Shown: positions 1 to 8,721, counted from the stretch's first letter. The stretch: 39,925 nucleotides of DNA from Curtobacterium luteum (GCF_001475545.1 NZ_LDQC01000014.1:1-39925); one strand, 5' to 3'. Notes: generated by a model not told the origin, from the sequence alone. Translations and numbers: made by a program.

Positions 1-962
1 GTCGGGGCCGGGGTGGAGGCGCCGGGGAAGTTCTCCGGGACGATGCCCGGGTCGAGCGAGATCGGCGCGAGGATCCCGTCCGCGCCCGCCTGCCGCAGCC
101 CCGTGACGTCGGCGTCCGCCCAGGGCAGCGCGAAGGTCTCGTTGCGGATGTCCTCGAGGTCCTGCAACCAGGCGGTCGCACTCGACGGCGCGTTCTCGCC
201 GAGGATCCGGATCGACGCGATGATGCGAGGGTCGATGCCGACCGCGACGTTGTGCCCCTCGGCGGCGCGGAGCTGCTGGGTGAGCGTGCCGTCGACGGCG
301 GTCGCGGCGGCGAGTTCGTCGGCACCGACGAACATGCTCGACGAGTGCGGCAGGGTGATCGGCATGGCGACCGACACGCCGACCGGTGTGACGCCCACCG
401 AGGTCTCTGCCGAGGCCGGGTCCCACGTGATGGCGGAACGGGCGATCGCGGTCGTCTCACCCGCGGTGTACACGGCAGCGATGCGTCGCGGGCCGAACGA
501 GCCGTAGCCGCCGAGACCGACGTTGCCGGGGACGATCTTCACCGAGCGGAGGGTGACCGACCGGTGCGCCGGGACGGCCGGGACGTCGACGGTGTCCATG
601 GGGGCGCCGGGGTAACCGGTCGTGCTGGTGTCGACGAGCCAGTCCGCGAGTTGGTCGCGGGAGCTCACCACCCGGGAGATGTCGAGCTCGGCCGAGCCCG
701 CCGGGAGGTCTCGGTCGGTGTCGTTGGTCACGGTGACCGAGAGCGTGAGGTCCTCGTCGCGGTGCACGATCCCGCGGTTCGCCGGGGACACCGTGACGCT
801 CGTCGTGCCCTCGGTCGCGGTCGACGGCTCGGCGGGAGCGGTCTCGACCGAGGACGCGGTCGTCAGGGCGCTCGCGGACGGAGCGTCGACGGGCGCGACG
901 ACGAGGCCGAGCGCGACGAGGGTCGACGCGGCTGCGGCGAACATGGTGCGGAAGAGCTGCAT
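1..962 (-). CDS. DUF6049-type exported protein, N-terminal part (cut by window edge)
   Basis: Reading the minus strand from the ATG at 962-960 gives an open frame of about 320 residues to the window edge. It begins with a short basic start and a hydrophobic stretch (roughly residues 2-25, ending in an Ala/Ser-rich site), a likely Sec signal peptide. The following extracellular-looking part has Ig-like beta-rich sequence (for example LSVTVTNDTDRDLP). A gene of this kind sits divergent from the CCA tRNA nucleotidyltransferase and upstream of murJ in many actinobacteria, and is annotated DUF6049; murJ would be expected beyond base 1. The assignment rests on context and general character. A GTG 12 codons upstream (998) is also in frame and could be the true start. 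Neither start has a clear ribosome binding site. Confidence 0.65.
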   Translation of the reverse strand, partial: MQLFRTMFAAAASTLVALGLVVAPVDAPSASALTTASSVETAPAEPSTATEGTTSVTVSPANRGIVHRDEDLTLSVTVTNDTDRDLPAGSAELDISRVVSSRDQLADWLVDTSTTGYPGAPMDTVDVPAVPAHRSVTLRSVKIVPGNVGLGGYGSFGPRRIAAVYTAGETTAIARSAITWDPASAETSVGVTPVGVSVAMPITLPHSSSMFVGADELAAATAVDGTLTQQLRAAEGHNVAVGIDPRIIASIRILGENAPSSATAWLQDLEDIRNETFALPWADADVTGLRQAGADGILAPISLDPGIVPENFPGASTPAP

Positions 963-1086
963 ACAGGGGTGTCCGGCGGATCGACCCGGACCGTGCACGA
1001 GTGTATGAGGCCCCACCATGAACGCCGTCCGTGCGCGCGCAGGGTGTGGAGAACTCGTCGGCACGATCTGGGAGGATTGGTCCGTC

Positions 1087-2520
1087 ATGCAGTCCGTTGC
1101 CCAGGCCGTCGAGCGACTCGACGCACTCGCCGAAACCCTCCCCGTGGCCACCCTCGCACGGGCGTTCGCCGACGCCGGACACGAGCTGGCCCTCGTCGGC
1201 GGCCCGGTGCGCGACGCCTTCCTCGGTCGTCCGGTCACCGACCTCGACTTCACCACCGACGCGACCCCGGACGACGTGCTCCGGATCGTCGAGCCGATCG
1301 CGAGCGCCACGTGGGACGTCGGCCGCCAGTTCGGCACCATCGCCGCACGGGTGCACGACGAGCAGGTCGAGATCACCACCTACCGCAGCGACGTCTACGA
1401 CGGCGAGACCCGCAAGCCCGAGGTGGCGTTCGGCGAGACCATCGAGGACGATCTGCTCCGCCGCGACTTCACGGTGAACGCGATGGCACTCCGGCTCCCC
1501 CAGCGCGAGCTCGTCGACGTCCACGGCGGCGTCGAGGACCTGCTCGCCGGACGGTTGCGCACGCCCCAGCAGGCGACGGTGTCCTTCCGCGACGACCCGC
1601 TGCGGATGATGCGGGCGGCTCGCTTCACCTCGCAGCTCGCGTTCACGGTGTCCGACGACGTGCGCGCCGCCATGGCCGAGCTCGCCGACTCGATCGAGAT
1701 CGTCTCCGCGGAGCGGGTGCGCGAGGAACTCGTCAAGCTCCTGGACACCACCGACCCCGTTCCCGGGCTCCGCCTGCTCGTGGACACCGGGCTCGCCGAG
1801 CGGTTCCTGCCGGAGCTCCCCGCGATGAAGCTCGAGATCGACGAGCACCACCACCACAAGGACGTGTACGAGCACTCGCTCACGGTGCTGACGCAGGCCA
1901 TCGGGTACGAGGCCGAGCGGCACCCCGGCGAGGCCCCGGACACCGTGCTCCGGCTCGCCGCGCTCCTGCACGACATCGGCAAGCCCGCGACCCGGAAGCT
2001 CGAGCCCGGCGGTGCGGTGAGCTTCCACCACCACGACCTCGTCGGATCGAAGCTCGCGAAGAAGCGCCTCCGGGCCCTGCGGTTCGACAACGACACGATC
2101 GCGTCCGTGGCCAGGCTGATCGAGCTGCACCTCCGCTTCTTCGGCTACACCGACGGTGCGTGGACCGATTCCGCCGTCCGTCGGTACGTCCGCGATGCCG
2201 GTCCGGAACTGGAGCGGCTCCACGAGCTCACCCGCAGCGACGTGACGACCCGCAACCGGCGCAAGGCCGATCGCCTCGGGTTCGCGTACGACGACCTCGA
2301 GGCGCGCATCGCGACCCTCGCCGAACAAGAGGAACTCGACTCGATCCGTCCCGACCTCACCGGCGACGACATCATGCGCATCCTCGACATCGCCCCCGGA
2401 CGAGCAGTGGGTGAGGCCTACCGGTTCCTGCTCGAGACCCGGATGGACGAGGGCCCGCTCGGCGCCGACGAGGCCGAGGCGCGCCTGCGCGCCTGGTGGG
2501 CGGCGCGCGACGCCGACTGA
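1087..2520 (+). CDS. cca: CCA tRNA nucleotidyltransferase
   Basis: Adds or repairs the 3' CCA end of tRNAs in the cytoplasm. The 477-residue product has the class II nucleotidyltransferase signature near its N terminus ([11 protein letters not shown] at about 37-47), then the metal-binding DLDFTT at about 51-56 and [13 protein letters not shown]-terminal HD-type domain shows [11 protein letters not shown] and [12 protein letters not shown], as in the actinobacterial members fused to an HD domain. The frame is open back to an ATG at 1018, but I choose ATG 1087 because GGAGGA lies at 1071-1076 and the family homology begins just after it; the 23 extra residues look non-conserved. It is transcribed divergently from the DUF6049-type gene, an arrangement usual in Actinobacteria. 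Confidence 0.93.
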   Translation: MQSVAQAVERLDALAETLPVATLARAFADAGHELALVGGPVRDAFLGRPVTDLDFTTDATPDDVLRIVEPIASATWDVGRQFGTIAARVHDEQVEITTYRSDVYDGETRKPEVAFGETIEDDLLRRDFTVNAMALRLPQRELVDVHGGVEDLLAGRLRTPQQATVSFRDDPLRMMRAARFTSQLAFTVSDDVRAAMAELADSIEIVSAERVREELVKLLDTTDPVPGLRLLVDTGLAERFLPELPAMKLEIDEHHHHKDVYEHSLTVLTQAIGYEAERHPGEAPDTVLRLAALLHDIGKPATRKLEPGGAVSFHHHDLVGSKLAKKRLRALRFDNDTIASVARLIELHLRFFGYTDGAWTDSAVRRYVRDAGPELERLHELTRSDVTTRNRRKADRLGFAYDDLEARIATLAEQEELDSIRPDLTGDDIMRILDIAPGRAVGEAYRFLLETRMDEGPLGADEAEARLRAWWAARDAD

Positions 2521-2559
2521 GCGGCCGCACCACGGGTGCGCCCCGCGCCCGACGCACCT

Positions 2560-2607
2560 GCCTGGAGGCCCGGTGCGGCTTCCACAGGTGGTGGCGCGCC
2601 TCCAGGC
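2560..2607. repeat. Degenerate copy of the GGAGGCGCG palindromic repeat family (copy A)
   Basis: Ten-base arms GCCTGGAGGC and GCCTCCAGGC flank a degenerate GC-rich centre. The arms and centre resemble the near-perfect copies at 21727-21758 and 36381-36414. It lies between cca and rpsF, just upstream of the putative rpsF -10 hexamer, so it could act as a cca terminator or be a neutral repeat. Confidence 0.5.
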
Positions 2608-2614
2608 GGTCCGG

Positions 2615-2720
2615 TAGGCTAGCTGGGTTGTCTCCGCGCGTCTGCGCGCTGACACATGCATCAACCCTCCTGCTCCGGGAACCGCCCGGAGCCGCCGAGA
2701 CCAAAGGAGGTGGGTTCCGC
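2615..2720 (+). promoter_or_regulatory. rpsF operon -10 element and leader with a stem-loop
   Basis: A TAGGCT hexamer at 2615-2620 is a plausible -10 box; no good -35 is visible. The leader contains an 8-bp hairpin (arms 2672-2679 and 2685-2692, loop AACCG), followed by a strong ribosome binding site AAGGAGGTG. Leaders of rpsF operons in many bacteria carry an S6:S18-binding structure that presents a CCG trinucleotide. Here CCG occurs in the loop, so feedback control by S6:S18 is possible but not shown. Confidence 0.4.
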
Positions 2721-3092
2721 ATGCACCAGTACGAACTGATGGCGATCCTCGACCCCGAGATCGACGAGCGCACCGTCGCTCCCAGCCTGGACAAGTTCCT
2801 GGCCGTGATCCGCAACGACGGTGGAACCGTCGACAACGTGGACGTCTGGGGCCGTCGTCGTCTCGCCTACGAGATCGCGAAGAAGTCCGAGGGCATCTAC
2901 GCCGTCGTCGACTTCACGTCCTCCCCCGAGGCCGCCAAGGAGCTCGACCGTCAGCTCGGTCTCTCCGAGGCCGTCCTCCGCACGAAGGTCCTCCGCGCCG
3001 AGGAGGCGATCGCTCAGGTCGCCGCCCAGAAGCAGCGCGACGAGGCCCGCGCGGCCCGCAAGGCCGCGAACGCGACCGCGAGCGCCGAGTAA
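2721..3092 (+). CDS. rpsF: 30S ribosomal protein S6
   Basis: Ribosomal protein S6 of the small subunit platform, where it pairs with S18 and binds 16S rRNA. The 123-residue product opens with [16 protein letters not shown] and continues with the conserved [11 protein letters not shown] core, followed by an Ala/Arg/Glu-rich C-terminal tail of about 25 residues that is probably helical. The ATG at 2721 is set by GGAGG at 2706-2710; longer in-frame starts upstream would run through the non-coding leader. It is the first gene of the rpsF-ssb-rpsR-rplI operon. Confidence 0.97.
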   Translation: MHQYELMAILDPEIDERTVAPSLDKFLAVIRNDGGTVDNVDVWGRRRLAYEIAKKSEGIYAVVDFTSSPEAAKELDRQLGLSEAVLRTKVLRAEEAIAQVAAQKQRDEARAARKAANATASAE

Positions 3093-3095
3093 GTC

Positions 3096-3665
3096 ATGGC
3101 CGGCGAAACCGTCATCACGGTGGTGGGCAACCTCACCGCGGACCCCGAACTGCGCTACACGCAGAACGGGCTCGCGGTGGCGAACTTCACCATCGCCTCC
3201 ACCCCTCGCACGTTCGACCGTCAGGCGAACGAGTGGAAGGACGGCGACGCGCTGTTCCTCCGTGCGAGCGTGTGGCGCGAGTTCGCCGAGCACGTGGCGG
3301 GCTCGCTGACGAAGGGCTCGCGCGTCATCGCGCAGGGTCGTCTCCGTCAGCGCTCGTACCAGGACCGTGAGGGCCAGCAGCGCACGAGCATCGAGCTCGA
3401 GGTCGACGAGATCGGCCCCTCGCTCCGCTACGCGACCGCGCAGGTCACCCGTGCAGCGGGCGGCAACGGTGGCGGTCGTGGCCAGGTCGGCGGCGGCAAC
3501 GCTTCCGGCGGCAACGGCGGCGGCAGCTGGAACGGCAACAACGGCGGCGGTCAGTCGGACGCGCCCTGGTCCCCGCAGGGTGGCCAGCAGGGCGGCGGCA
3601 ACGCACAGTCGAACGACGTGTGGTCGACGCCCGGCGGCTCGTACGACGACGAGACCCCGTTCTGA
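3096..3665 (+). CDS. ssb: Single-stranded DNA-binding protein
   Basis: Binds and protects single-stranded DNA in replication and repair. The 189-residue protein has an OB fold over about residues 1-110 ([15 protein letters not shown], then [12 protein letters not shown] and [15 protein letters not shown]), then a long Gly/Asn/Gln-rich linker and the acidic tip DDETPF that recruits partner proteins. The start lies three bases after the rpsF stop with only weak Shine-Dalgarno character, so translation is probably coupled to rpsF. Length and layout are normal for an actinobacterial SsbA. Confidence 0.96.
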   Translation: MAGETVITVVGNLTADPELRYTQNGLAVANFTIASTPRTFDRQANEWKDGDALFLRASVWREFAEHVAGSLTKGSRVIAQGRLRQRSYQDREGQQRTSIELEVDEIGPSLRYATAQVTRAAGGNGGGRGQVGGGNASGGNGGGSWNGNNGGGQSDAPWSPQGGQQGGGNAQSNDVWSTPGGSYDDETPF

Positions 3666-3712
3666 TCCCTCCGGTCCCCCGGACACAACTTCTTCATCTC
3701 TAAGGAAAAACA

Positions 3713-3970
3713 ATGGCTGGAAAGAGCACCGGCGACCGCCGGAAGCCTCGCGGCAAGGGTGGCAAGAACGCCGCTCCCGCGAAGTCGATCAAGGTCGGCG
3801 TCATCGACTACAAGGACGTCGCGACCCTTCGCAAGTTCATCTCGGAGCGTGGCAAGATCCGCGCTCGTCGCATCACCGGCGTCTCCGTCCAGGAGCAGCG
3901 CCTCATCGCCCGTGCCGTGAAGAACGCCCGTGAGATGGCGCTCCTCCCCTACGCCGGCTCCGGCCGCTGA
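3713..3970 (+). CDS. rpsR: 30S ribosomal protein S18 (zinc-free form)
   Basis: Small-subunit protein S18, the partner of S6. The 85-residue product shows the diagnostic [19 protein letters not shown] and [12 protein letters not shown]. The Cys pair found before IDYKD in zinc-binding S18 is absent: the segment reads [16 protein letters not shown]. It is therefore the Cys-less (C-) form, yet it is the copy encoded in the main operon. The start is preceded by AAGGA with a suitable spacing. It lies 47 bases after ssb and 14 bases before rplI. Confidence 0.96.
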   Translation: MAGKSTGDRRKPRGKGGKNAAPAKSIKVGVIDYKDVATLRKFISERGKIRARRITGVSVQEQRLIARAVKNAREMALLPYAGSGR

Positions 3971-3984
3971 TCGGAGGACTTCCC

Positions 3985-4437
3985 ATGTCGAAGCTCATCC
4001 TCACCCACGAGGTCTCCGGCCTCGGTTCCGCCGGTGACGTCGTCGACGTCAAGAACGGCTACGCCCGCAACTACCTCATCCCCCAGGGCTTCGCTGTCGC
4101 GTGGTCCAAGGGCGGCGAGAAGCAGGTCGAGTCCATCCGTGCGGCCCGTGCCGCTCGCGAGCTCGCCACCATCGAAGAGGCCCAGGACCTCAAGATGAAG
4201 CTCGAGAACGCGACCATCAAGCTGACCGTCAAGGCCGGCAAGGACGGCCGCCTGTTCGGTTCGGTCCGCCCGGCGGACGTCGCCGAAGCGGTCCAGGCGC
4301 AGGGCGTCGGCTCGCTCGACAAGCGCAAGGTCGAGGTCCCCGCGACCATCAAGACCGTCGGTGACCACGAGGCCACCGTGCGTCTGCGCGAGGACATCAC
4401 CGCGGTGATCTCCCTCCAGGTCGTCGCCGCCAAGTAA
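3985..4437 (+). CDS. rplI: 50S ribosomal protein L9
   Basis: L9 is the elongated two-domain protein of the large subunit that spans from the L1 stalk region. The 150-residue product starts [20 protein letters not shown] with the N-domain signature [14 protein letters not shown] at about 28-41, then a long connecting helix and a C-terminal rRNA-binding domain ([16 protein letters not shown]). GGAGG lies 7 bases before the ATG. It is the last gene before a hairpin terminator. Confidence 0.96.
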   Translation: MSKLILTHEVSGLGSAGDVVDVKNGYARNYLIPQGFAVAWSKGGEKQVESIRAARAARELATIEEAQDLKMKLENATIKLTVKAGKDGRLFGSVRPADVAEAVQAQGVGSLDKRKVEVPATIKTVGDHEATVRLREDITAVISLQVVAAK

Positions 4438-4454
4438 GGTCGCGTCTTCCGCTC

Positions 4455-4492
4455 ACGACGGGCGGGTCTCCTCCGGGAGGCCCGCCCGTCGT
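4455..4492 (+). terminator. Hairpin terminator after rplI
   Basis: A perfect 12-bp stem (ACGACGGGCGGG pairing with CCCGCCCGTCGT), extended by further CTCC/GGAG pairing, begins 18 bases after the rplI stop. No U-tract follows, as is common in high-GC actinobacteria, so termination by hairpin strength alone or with Rho is assumed. Confidence 0.75.
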
Positions 4493-4571
4493 CGTGCGTG
4501 CGGCTGGCTGTTCGCGGCTGGCTGGTTACCGCTCAGGTGGGCGTCACGAACCTGGAAACCGCTTGAGAAAG

Positions 4572-4819
4572 TTGTCCTCAGGTTCTCGTTTGTCAACTGG
4601 TTTTACACACCCGAAACGGGCGGTTCGAGAACCTTCAATGGGAACTTTAACCCCACTTTTCCACACATGGTGTGGAACAAAAAAGCCCAGGTCAAGTGGT
4701 CGAAACTGTGTTCTAGAGGCCTGTTGTCCACACCCCTCTCCACAGTTGTCCACACTGCACCCCGGCGTGTTCCGCAGACTCTCCACAGAGTTATCCACAG
4801 GGGGCATTTGTGGGGATAA
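4572..4819. promoter_or_regulatory. Cluster of DnaA-box-like sites upstream of dnaB
   Basis: Perfect or near-perfect DnaA boxes lie at 4724-4732 (TTGTCCACA), 4746-4754 (TTGTCCACA) and 4791-4799 (TTATCCACA). One-mismatch sites are at 4572-4580 (TTGTCCTCA), 4657-4665 (TTTTCCACA) and, on the minus strand, 4811-4819 (TTATCCCCA). Weaker sites are at 4601-4609, 4736-4744 and 4779-4787. An 8-bp inverted repeat, TTCCACAC-ATG-GTGTGGAA, sits at 4659-4677. The stretch 4560-4720 is visibly A/T-richer than its surroundings. A possible -10 (TACCGT, 4832-4837) lies just downstream, with the last box near the -35 position. Confidence 0.75.
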
Positions 4820-4923
4820 CTTCCTCGCCCATACCGTGGCCCAGCGACTCGGCGATGTCGGTCGCCCGGGGTAGAACTTCGGTGCGGGCAGGGGCCCGAG
4901 CCGTACCAACGACAGGAGTCCGT

Positions 4924-6291
4924 GTGTCGATCGCGCATCTCGATCCGTCCCCCCGCGACGTCGCCGACCGCGGAGGCATGGAACGGACGCCGCCACACGA
5001 CCTGCTCGCTGAGCAGTCGACCATCGGCGGCATGCTGCTGTCGAAGGACGCCGTCGCCGACGTCATCGAGACCGCCCGCGGTGTGGACTTCTACATCCCG
5101 AAGCACGAGGTCATCTTCGACGCGATCCTCTCGCTGTACTCCCACGGCGAGCCGACCGACGTCATCGCCGTCACGGACGAGTTGACGAAGACCGGCCTGC
5201 TCTCCCGGGCCGGCGGCGCCGAGTACCTGCACAGCGTGACGAGCATGGTGCCGACCGCTGCCAACGCGGGGTACTACGCCGCGATCGTCGCGGAGAAGGC
5301 CGTGCTCCGCCGCCTCGTCGACGCCGGCACCCGCATCGTGCAGATGGGCTACGCCTCCGAGGGTGAGGTCACCGACCTCGTCAACAGCGCCCAGGCCGAG
5401 GTCTACAACGTCGCCGGTGGGGTCCAGACCGAAGACTACGTCCCGCTCACCGACGCCATCGGTGCCGCCATCGACGAGATCGAGGCCGCCAAGGGTCGTG
5501 ACGGGCAGATGACCGGCGTGCCGACCGGGTTCAGCGGCCTCGACGGGCTGACGAACGGCTTCCATCCCGGCCAGCTCATCATCGTCGCCGCCCGACCCGC
5601 ACTCGGAAAGTCGACCCTCGCGCTCGACCTCTGTCGCGCGGCCGCGCTCAAGCACAACCAGACCGCAGCGTTCTTCTCGCTCGAGATGGGGCGTGCGGAG
5701 ATCGCAATGCGTCTGCTGTCCGCCGAGTCGAGCGTGCCGCTGCAGAACATGCGCAAGGGCACCGTCGACTCGCGCGACTGGACGACCATCGCGCAGACCC
5801 GCGGCCGGATCAACGACGCCCCGTTCTTCATCGACGACTCCCCCAACATGACCCTCGTCGAGATCCGGGCGAAGTGCCGCCGCCTCAAGCAGCAGCACAA
5901 CCTCAAGCTCGTCGTCATCGACTACCTGCAGCTGATGACCTCCGGCAAGCGGGTCGAGTCCCGCCAGCAAGAGGTCTCGGAGTTCTCGCGTGCGCTCAAG
6001 CTCATGGCGAAGGAGCTCGGCGTGCCGGTCATCGCGCTCTCGCAGCTGAACCGTGGTCCGGAGCAGCGTGCGGACAAGAAGCCGATGATCTCCGACCTGC
6101 GCGAGTCCGGGTCGATCGAGCAGGACGCCGACATGGTGATCCTGCTGCACCGTGAGTCGGCGTACGAGAAGGACAACCCGCGTCAGGGCGAGGCCGACCT
6201 CATCGTGGCGAAGCACCGCAACGGGCCGACGGACACGATCACGGTGGCGTTCCACGGGATGTTCTCGCGGTTCGTCGACATGCCGCAGTAA
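4924..6291 (+). CDS. dnaB: Replicative DNA helicase DnaB
   Basis: Hexameric helicase that unwinds DNA at the replication fork and contacts primase. The 455-residue product has the DnaB N-terminal domain (PPHDLLAEQSTIGGMLLS onward) and a RecA-like domain with Walker A ARPALGKST (G228, K229, S230) and Walker B VVIDYLQLM (D333), followed by QLNRGPEQR and DLRESGSIEQDADMV. There is no intein. The GTG at 4924 is chosen because AGGAG lies at 4914-4918; the frame remains open upstream to 4810, but that part would cover the DnaA-box region and reads as non-coding. Confidence 0.96.
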   Translation: MSIAHLDPSPRDVADRGGMERTPPHDLLAEQSTIGGMLLSKDAVADVIETARGVDFYIPKHEVIFDAILSLYSHGEPTDVIAVTDELTKTGLLSRAGGAEYLHSVTSMVPTAANAGYYAAIVAEKAVLRRLVDAGTRIVQMGYASEGEVTDLVNSAQAEVYNVAGGVQTEDYVPLTDAIGAAIDEIEAAKGRDGQMTGVPTGFSGLDGLTNGFHPGQLIIVAARPALGKSTLALDLCRAAALKHNQTAAFFSLEMGRAEIAMRLLSAESSVPLQNMRKGTVDSRDWTTIAQTRGRINDAPFFIDDSPNMTLVEIRAKCRRLKQQHNLKLVVIDYLQLMTSGKRVESRQQEVSEFSRALKLMAKELGVPVIALSQLNRGPEQRADKKPMISDLRESGSIEQDADMVILLHRESAYEKDNPRQGEADLIVAKHRNGPTDTITVAFHGMFSRFVDMPQ

Positions 6292-6817
6292 GGCGGTGGT
6301 TGTCGTCCGCCAGCTAACTTGTCCAACTGCCACAAAACGTGTCCTGAAATACGAGGCTGGACAAGTTGGTTGGCAGCGGCGATCCGCATCGTCACTCGGC
6401 TGGGCTCCGCTTTCGCCCGTCGCGAAGCGTCCGTTTGACGTGCGTGCTCTGGGATAGTTTGCGGACCACCTATGTGAGACGGGGCTTGCTGCAGCGCGGG
6501 GCTGTAGGAGTCCGAAGCCCTCAGGAACGCCTCGGGCCGACGGATGGGTCGATGATCGAAGGGGGTTGGCTGCCCTGACCGTGTCCTGGATGACGATCCG
6601 TGTCCGGTCGCGGCTACGTTGTCGGCATGGTCCATTCGGAGCGCCGTCGCATCAACATGTTCTGCGATCAGGAACGCGACCACGGCGAGGAGTACCAGGA
6701 AGCCGAACATTTCGGCACGCCGAATCCGAGAGCGTGGCGGCCCGATGGCCCCGTCAACCGACGGGTGAATGAAGCCTGTCCTGACCCGAGTCAGAGACGC
6801 GCCCGAAGGACCATCGG
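6292..6817. other. Gene-poor stretch after dnaB with a 10-bp inverted repeat
   Basis: About 525 bases without a convincing gene and with less G/C at codon-third positions than the flanks. AACTTGTCCA at 6316-6325 and TGGACAAGTT at 6358-6367 form a perfect inverted repeat with a 32-base spacer. Two weak frames exist: a plus-strand one at 6600-6821 (73 codons, charged) and a minus-strand one starting at 6710 whose first 16 residues (MFGFLVLLAVVAFLIA) could be a membrane segment. The latter runs into dnaB antisense, so I do not call either as a gene. The stretch may be the left edge of an insert. Confidence 0.4.
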
Positions 6818-7756
6818 TTAGCGGCGCTGTTGCCCGCGGGGCACACCAGTCGGCGGAGAGGGCTGACCGCCATTCGTGAGCAGGGCGTCACGGCTGAGGG
6901 CTCGGAACCACTGATGGCCGATGTCGGCGGTGAATTGACGGTGCCAGGCGAGGATGATCGGAATCGGCGGCAGGTCGATCGGGAGGCGGAACTGCGCCAC
7001 GTCGGCGCCGAGTTGCGCGGCGACGGATGCCGGCAGGACTGCGAGCGTGTCGGTGGCACGGACCACCTCGACCGCCGCTCCCGTGGCAGCCAGTGACGCC
7101 ACCACCGTGCGGGACCTGCCGATCGACTCCAGGTGTTCGTCGATGCGGTCTCGCAGTCGCCCGCGGCGGGACACGATCACGTGTGACGCGGCGACCCACC
7201 GGTCGAGGTCGACGGGTGCCGTGAGGATCGGGTGACCAGATCGAGCGACCCCGACGAGTTCGTCCGCACCGGCGGCGTCGTGGTCGATCGCTGAGGACGT
7301 CGGAGCGGACGACCCGATTTGGAGATCGACAACGCCTCGTCCGAGGTCGTTGTCCTCGCCGGACGCTTCGCCGAGGAACCGCACCCGCACCCCGGGCGCA
7401 CTCGACGAGACCTGCTGTGTGAGCACGGGCGCCAGCGCCGTAGTCAGAGCGTCGTGGGCCCGCACCGTGAACGTCCGCTGCAGAGTTCCGAGGTGCAACT
7501 CTCGCTCCGGCGCGAGGACAGCAGCACTCCGCAGCACCAGTGCCCGCACCTCGTCCCGGAGCGCGAGCGCCCGGGGGGTGGGCCGCATCACTCGGCCCGT
7601 GCGGACGAGAATCTGGTCCCCCGTCGCGCGGCGGATCCGGCCGAGTGTGCGGCTCATCGCAGGCGCGGAGAGATGCAGCCGATCCGCGGCGCCGGTCACG
7701 CTTTCCTCTTCCAGCAACGCATCCAACGCGGTCAGCAGGTTCAGATCAAGTTGCAC
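6818..7756 (-). CDS. LysR-family transcriptional regulator
   Basis: A 312-residue LysR-type regulator. The winged HTH spans about residues 4-62 (LDLNLLTALDALLEEESVTG, AADRLHLSAPAMSRTLGRIR), followed by a substrate-binding domain of two alpha/beta lobes. It starts at GTG 7756; a TAAATT hexamer (7764-7769, minus strand) ends 7 nt upstream and there is no ribosome binding site, so a leaderless transcript is likely. The gene is divergent from the phosphatase-like gene at 7862 and so probably controls it and the following Rossmann gene, sensing an unknown ligand. The C-terminal 15 residues are Pro/Gly/Arg-rich and atypical. Confidence 0.85.
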   Translation of the reverse strand: MQLDLNLLTALDALLEEESVTGAADRLHLSAPAMSRTLGRIRRATGDQILVRTGRVMRPTPRALALRDEVRALVLRSAAVLAPERELHLGTLQRTFTVRAHDALTTALAPVLTQQVSSSAPGVRVRFLGEASGEDNDLGRGVVDLQIGSSAPTSSAIDHDAAGADELVGVARSGHPILTAPVDLDRWVAASHVIVSRRGRLRDRIDEHLESIGRSRTVVASLAATGAAVEVVRATDTLAVLPASVAAQLGADVAQFRLPIDLPPIPIILAWHRQFTADIGHQWFRALSRDALLTNGGQPSPPTGVPRGQQRR

Positions 7757-7816
7757 GAAACGCAATTTACACGTGCACGGATTGTATTTGTGCGCAGGTG
7801 AGAGCACTCCTACCGT
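7757..7816. promoter_or_regulatory. Divergent promoter/operator region of the LysR cluster
   Basis: Between the two divergent genes lies an A/T-rich segment with dyad character: CAAT at 7763-7766 and ATTG at 7781-7784 flank a centre containing GTGCAC, and CGCA at 7761-7764 faces TGCG at 7791-7794. Such imperfect dyads are typical LysR sites. A rightward promoter is suggested by TTGTGC (7788-7793), a 17-base spacer and TACCGT (7811-7816). The leftward -10 is TAAATT, inside the dyad. Confidence 0.45.
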
Positions 7817-7861
7817 TGCCACCAGAGCGACGACACCCGTCGCGACAAGGGAGAACAACCC

Positions 7862-8674
7862 ATGAACGAGACCACTGCATCCGTCCAGACCACCGACGAC
7901 TCGGCACTGCTCGATGGCCTTGTCGCCGCCGTCACCGAGGCCGGTACCGTCCTGCTCGACCGGTTCTCGACGGCGAACCGCGTCGAGGACCGCGACGCAC
8001 TCCTGGCAGCGATCGGCGACAACGACGACGCGTCCACCGCAGTGCTCCGCCCAGCGCTCGAGCAGCTCCGCCCGGAGGCACGGTGGGACGACGACGAGGA
8101 AGGTCACGGCGGCCTCGGTGCCGGCGAGTGGTGGGTCGCGGACGCTGCCGAGGGCAACGTGAACCACATCCACGGCGGAGCGAACTGGGGCGTCACCGCG
8201 ACCCTCGTCCGCGACGACGTCCCCGTCATCACCGCAGTGTTCCTGCCCGCACTCGGCCAGACGTTCACCGCCGTCCGCGGCGGGGGCGCCTTCCTGAACG
8301 GGTCTCCGATCACAGTGTCGGCCAAGTCCGACCTCGCCGCGGCGCTCGTCGGCACCGGGCAGGCCAAGCCCGGCGAAGCCCCCGAGGTGCGCCGTCTAAT
8401 GAGCGGATCCATTGATCGGATGCTCGACGCGGCGCTGCTCGTCTCAGCCACGGTCCCGGCGACCCTGCAGCTCGTCCAGGTCGCCGCCGGGCACACCGAC
8501 GCGTTCTGGCAGTACGGCCAGGTCCGCTCCGGCCTTCTCGCCGGCGCCCTGCTCGTGCAGGAAGCCCACGGCGCCGTCATCGACACCACCGGCATCCCGT
8601 GGACGCTCACCAGCCCCGACTTCATCGCCACCACCCCTGGCCTCGCGCCGAGCATCGCCGCAGTCCTCCGCTGA
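7862..8674 (+). CDS. Inositol-monophosphatase-like protein with altered metal site
   Basis: A 270-residue member of the inositol monophosphatase/bisphosphate nucleotidase fold by overall pattern: a segment aligned to the DPxDGT motif at about 94-99, RGGGAFLNGSPITVS at about 140-155 and a C-terminal LLVQEAHGAVID. The catalytic motifs differ from the family. The DPxDGT position reads DAAEGN, with Glu replacing the second Asp and Asn replacing Thr. The C-terminal WDxAAG motif reads SGLLAG, without the metal-binding Asp. It may therefore be a non-hydrolytic or repurposed member. It starts at ATG 7862 behind AAGGGAG, and lies 47 bases upstream of the Rossmann gene, with which it probably forms an operon controlled by the divergent LysR. 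Confidence 0.75.
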   Translation: MNETTASVQTTDDSALLDGLVAAVTEAGTVLLDRFSTANRVEDRDALLAAIGDNDDASTAVLRPALEQLRPEARWDDDEEGHGGLGAGEWWVADAAEGNVNHIHGGANWGVTATLVRDDVPVITAVFLPALGQTFTAVRGGGAFLNGSPITVSAKSDLAAALVGTGQAKPGEAPEVRRLMSGSIDRMLDAALLVSATVPATLQLVQVAAGHTDAFWQYGQVRSGLLAGALLVQEAHGAVIDTTGIPWTLTSPDFIATTPGLAPSIAAVLR

Positions 8675-8721
8675 CACCCCTACCCACCGAACCACTTCCA
8701 CTTCCACTTCCAGGAGTCCCC

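Noticed and set aside
252..2664. Very long open frames on both strands (720 and 735 codons) across cca
   Set aside because: They are out-of-frame shadows in high-GC DNA, rich in Arg, Pro and Ala, and overlap a clear family gene. No start signals support them.
4560..4820. Chromosomal origin oriC
   Set aside because: The DnaA boxes are suggestive, but dnaA, dnaN and rpmH are absent and no GC-skew analysis was possible. I report a box cluster instead.
6183..6710. 175-codon minus-strand ORF starting with a hydrophobic segment
   Set aside because: Only the first 16 residues look protein-like, the rest reads as random sequence and runs antisense into dnaB.
6600..6821. 73-codon plus-strand ORF downstream of dnaB
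   Set aside because: No ribosome binding site, no family resemblance, charged low-quality composition and overlap with the end of the LysR gene.
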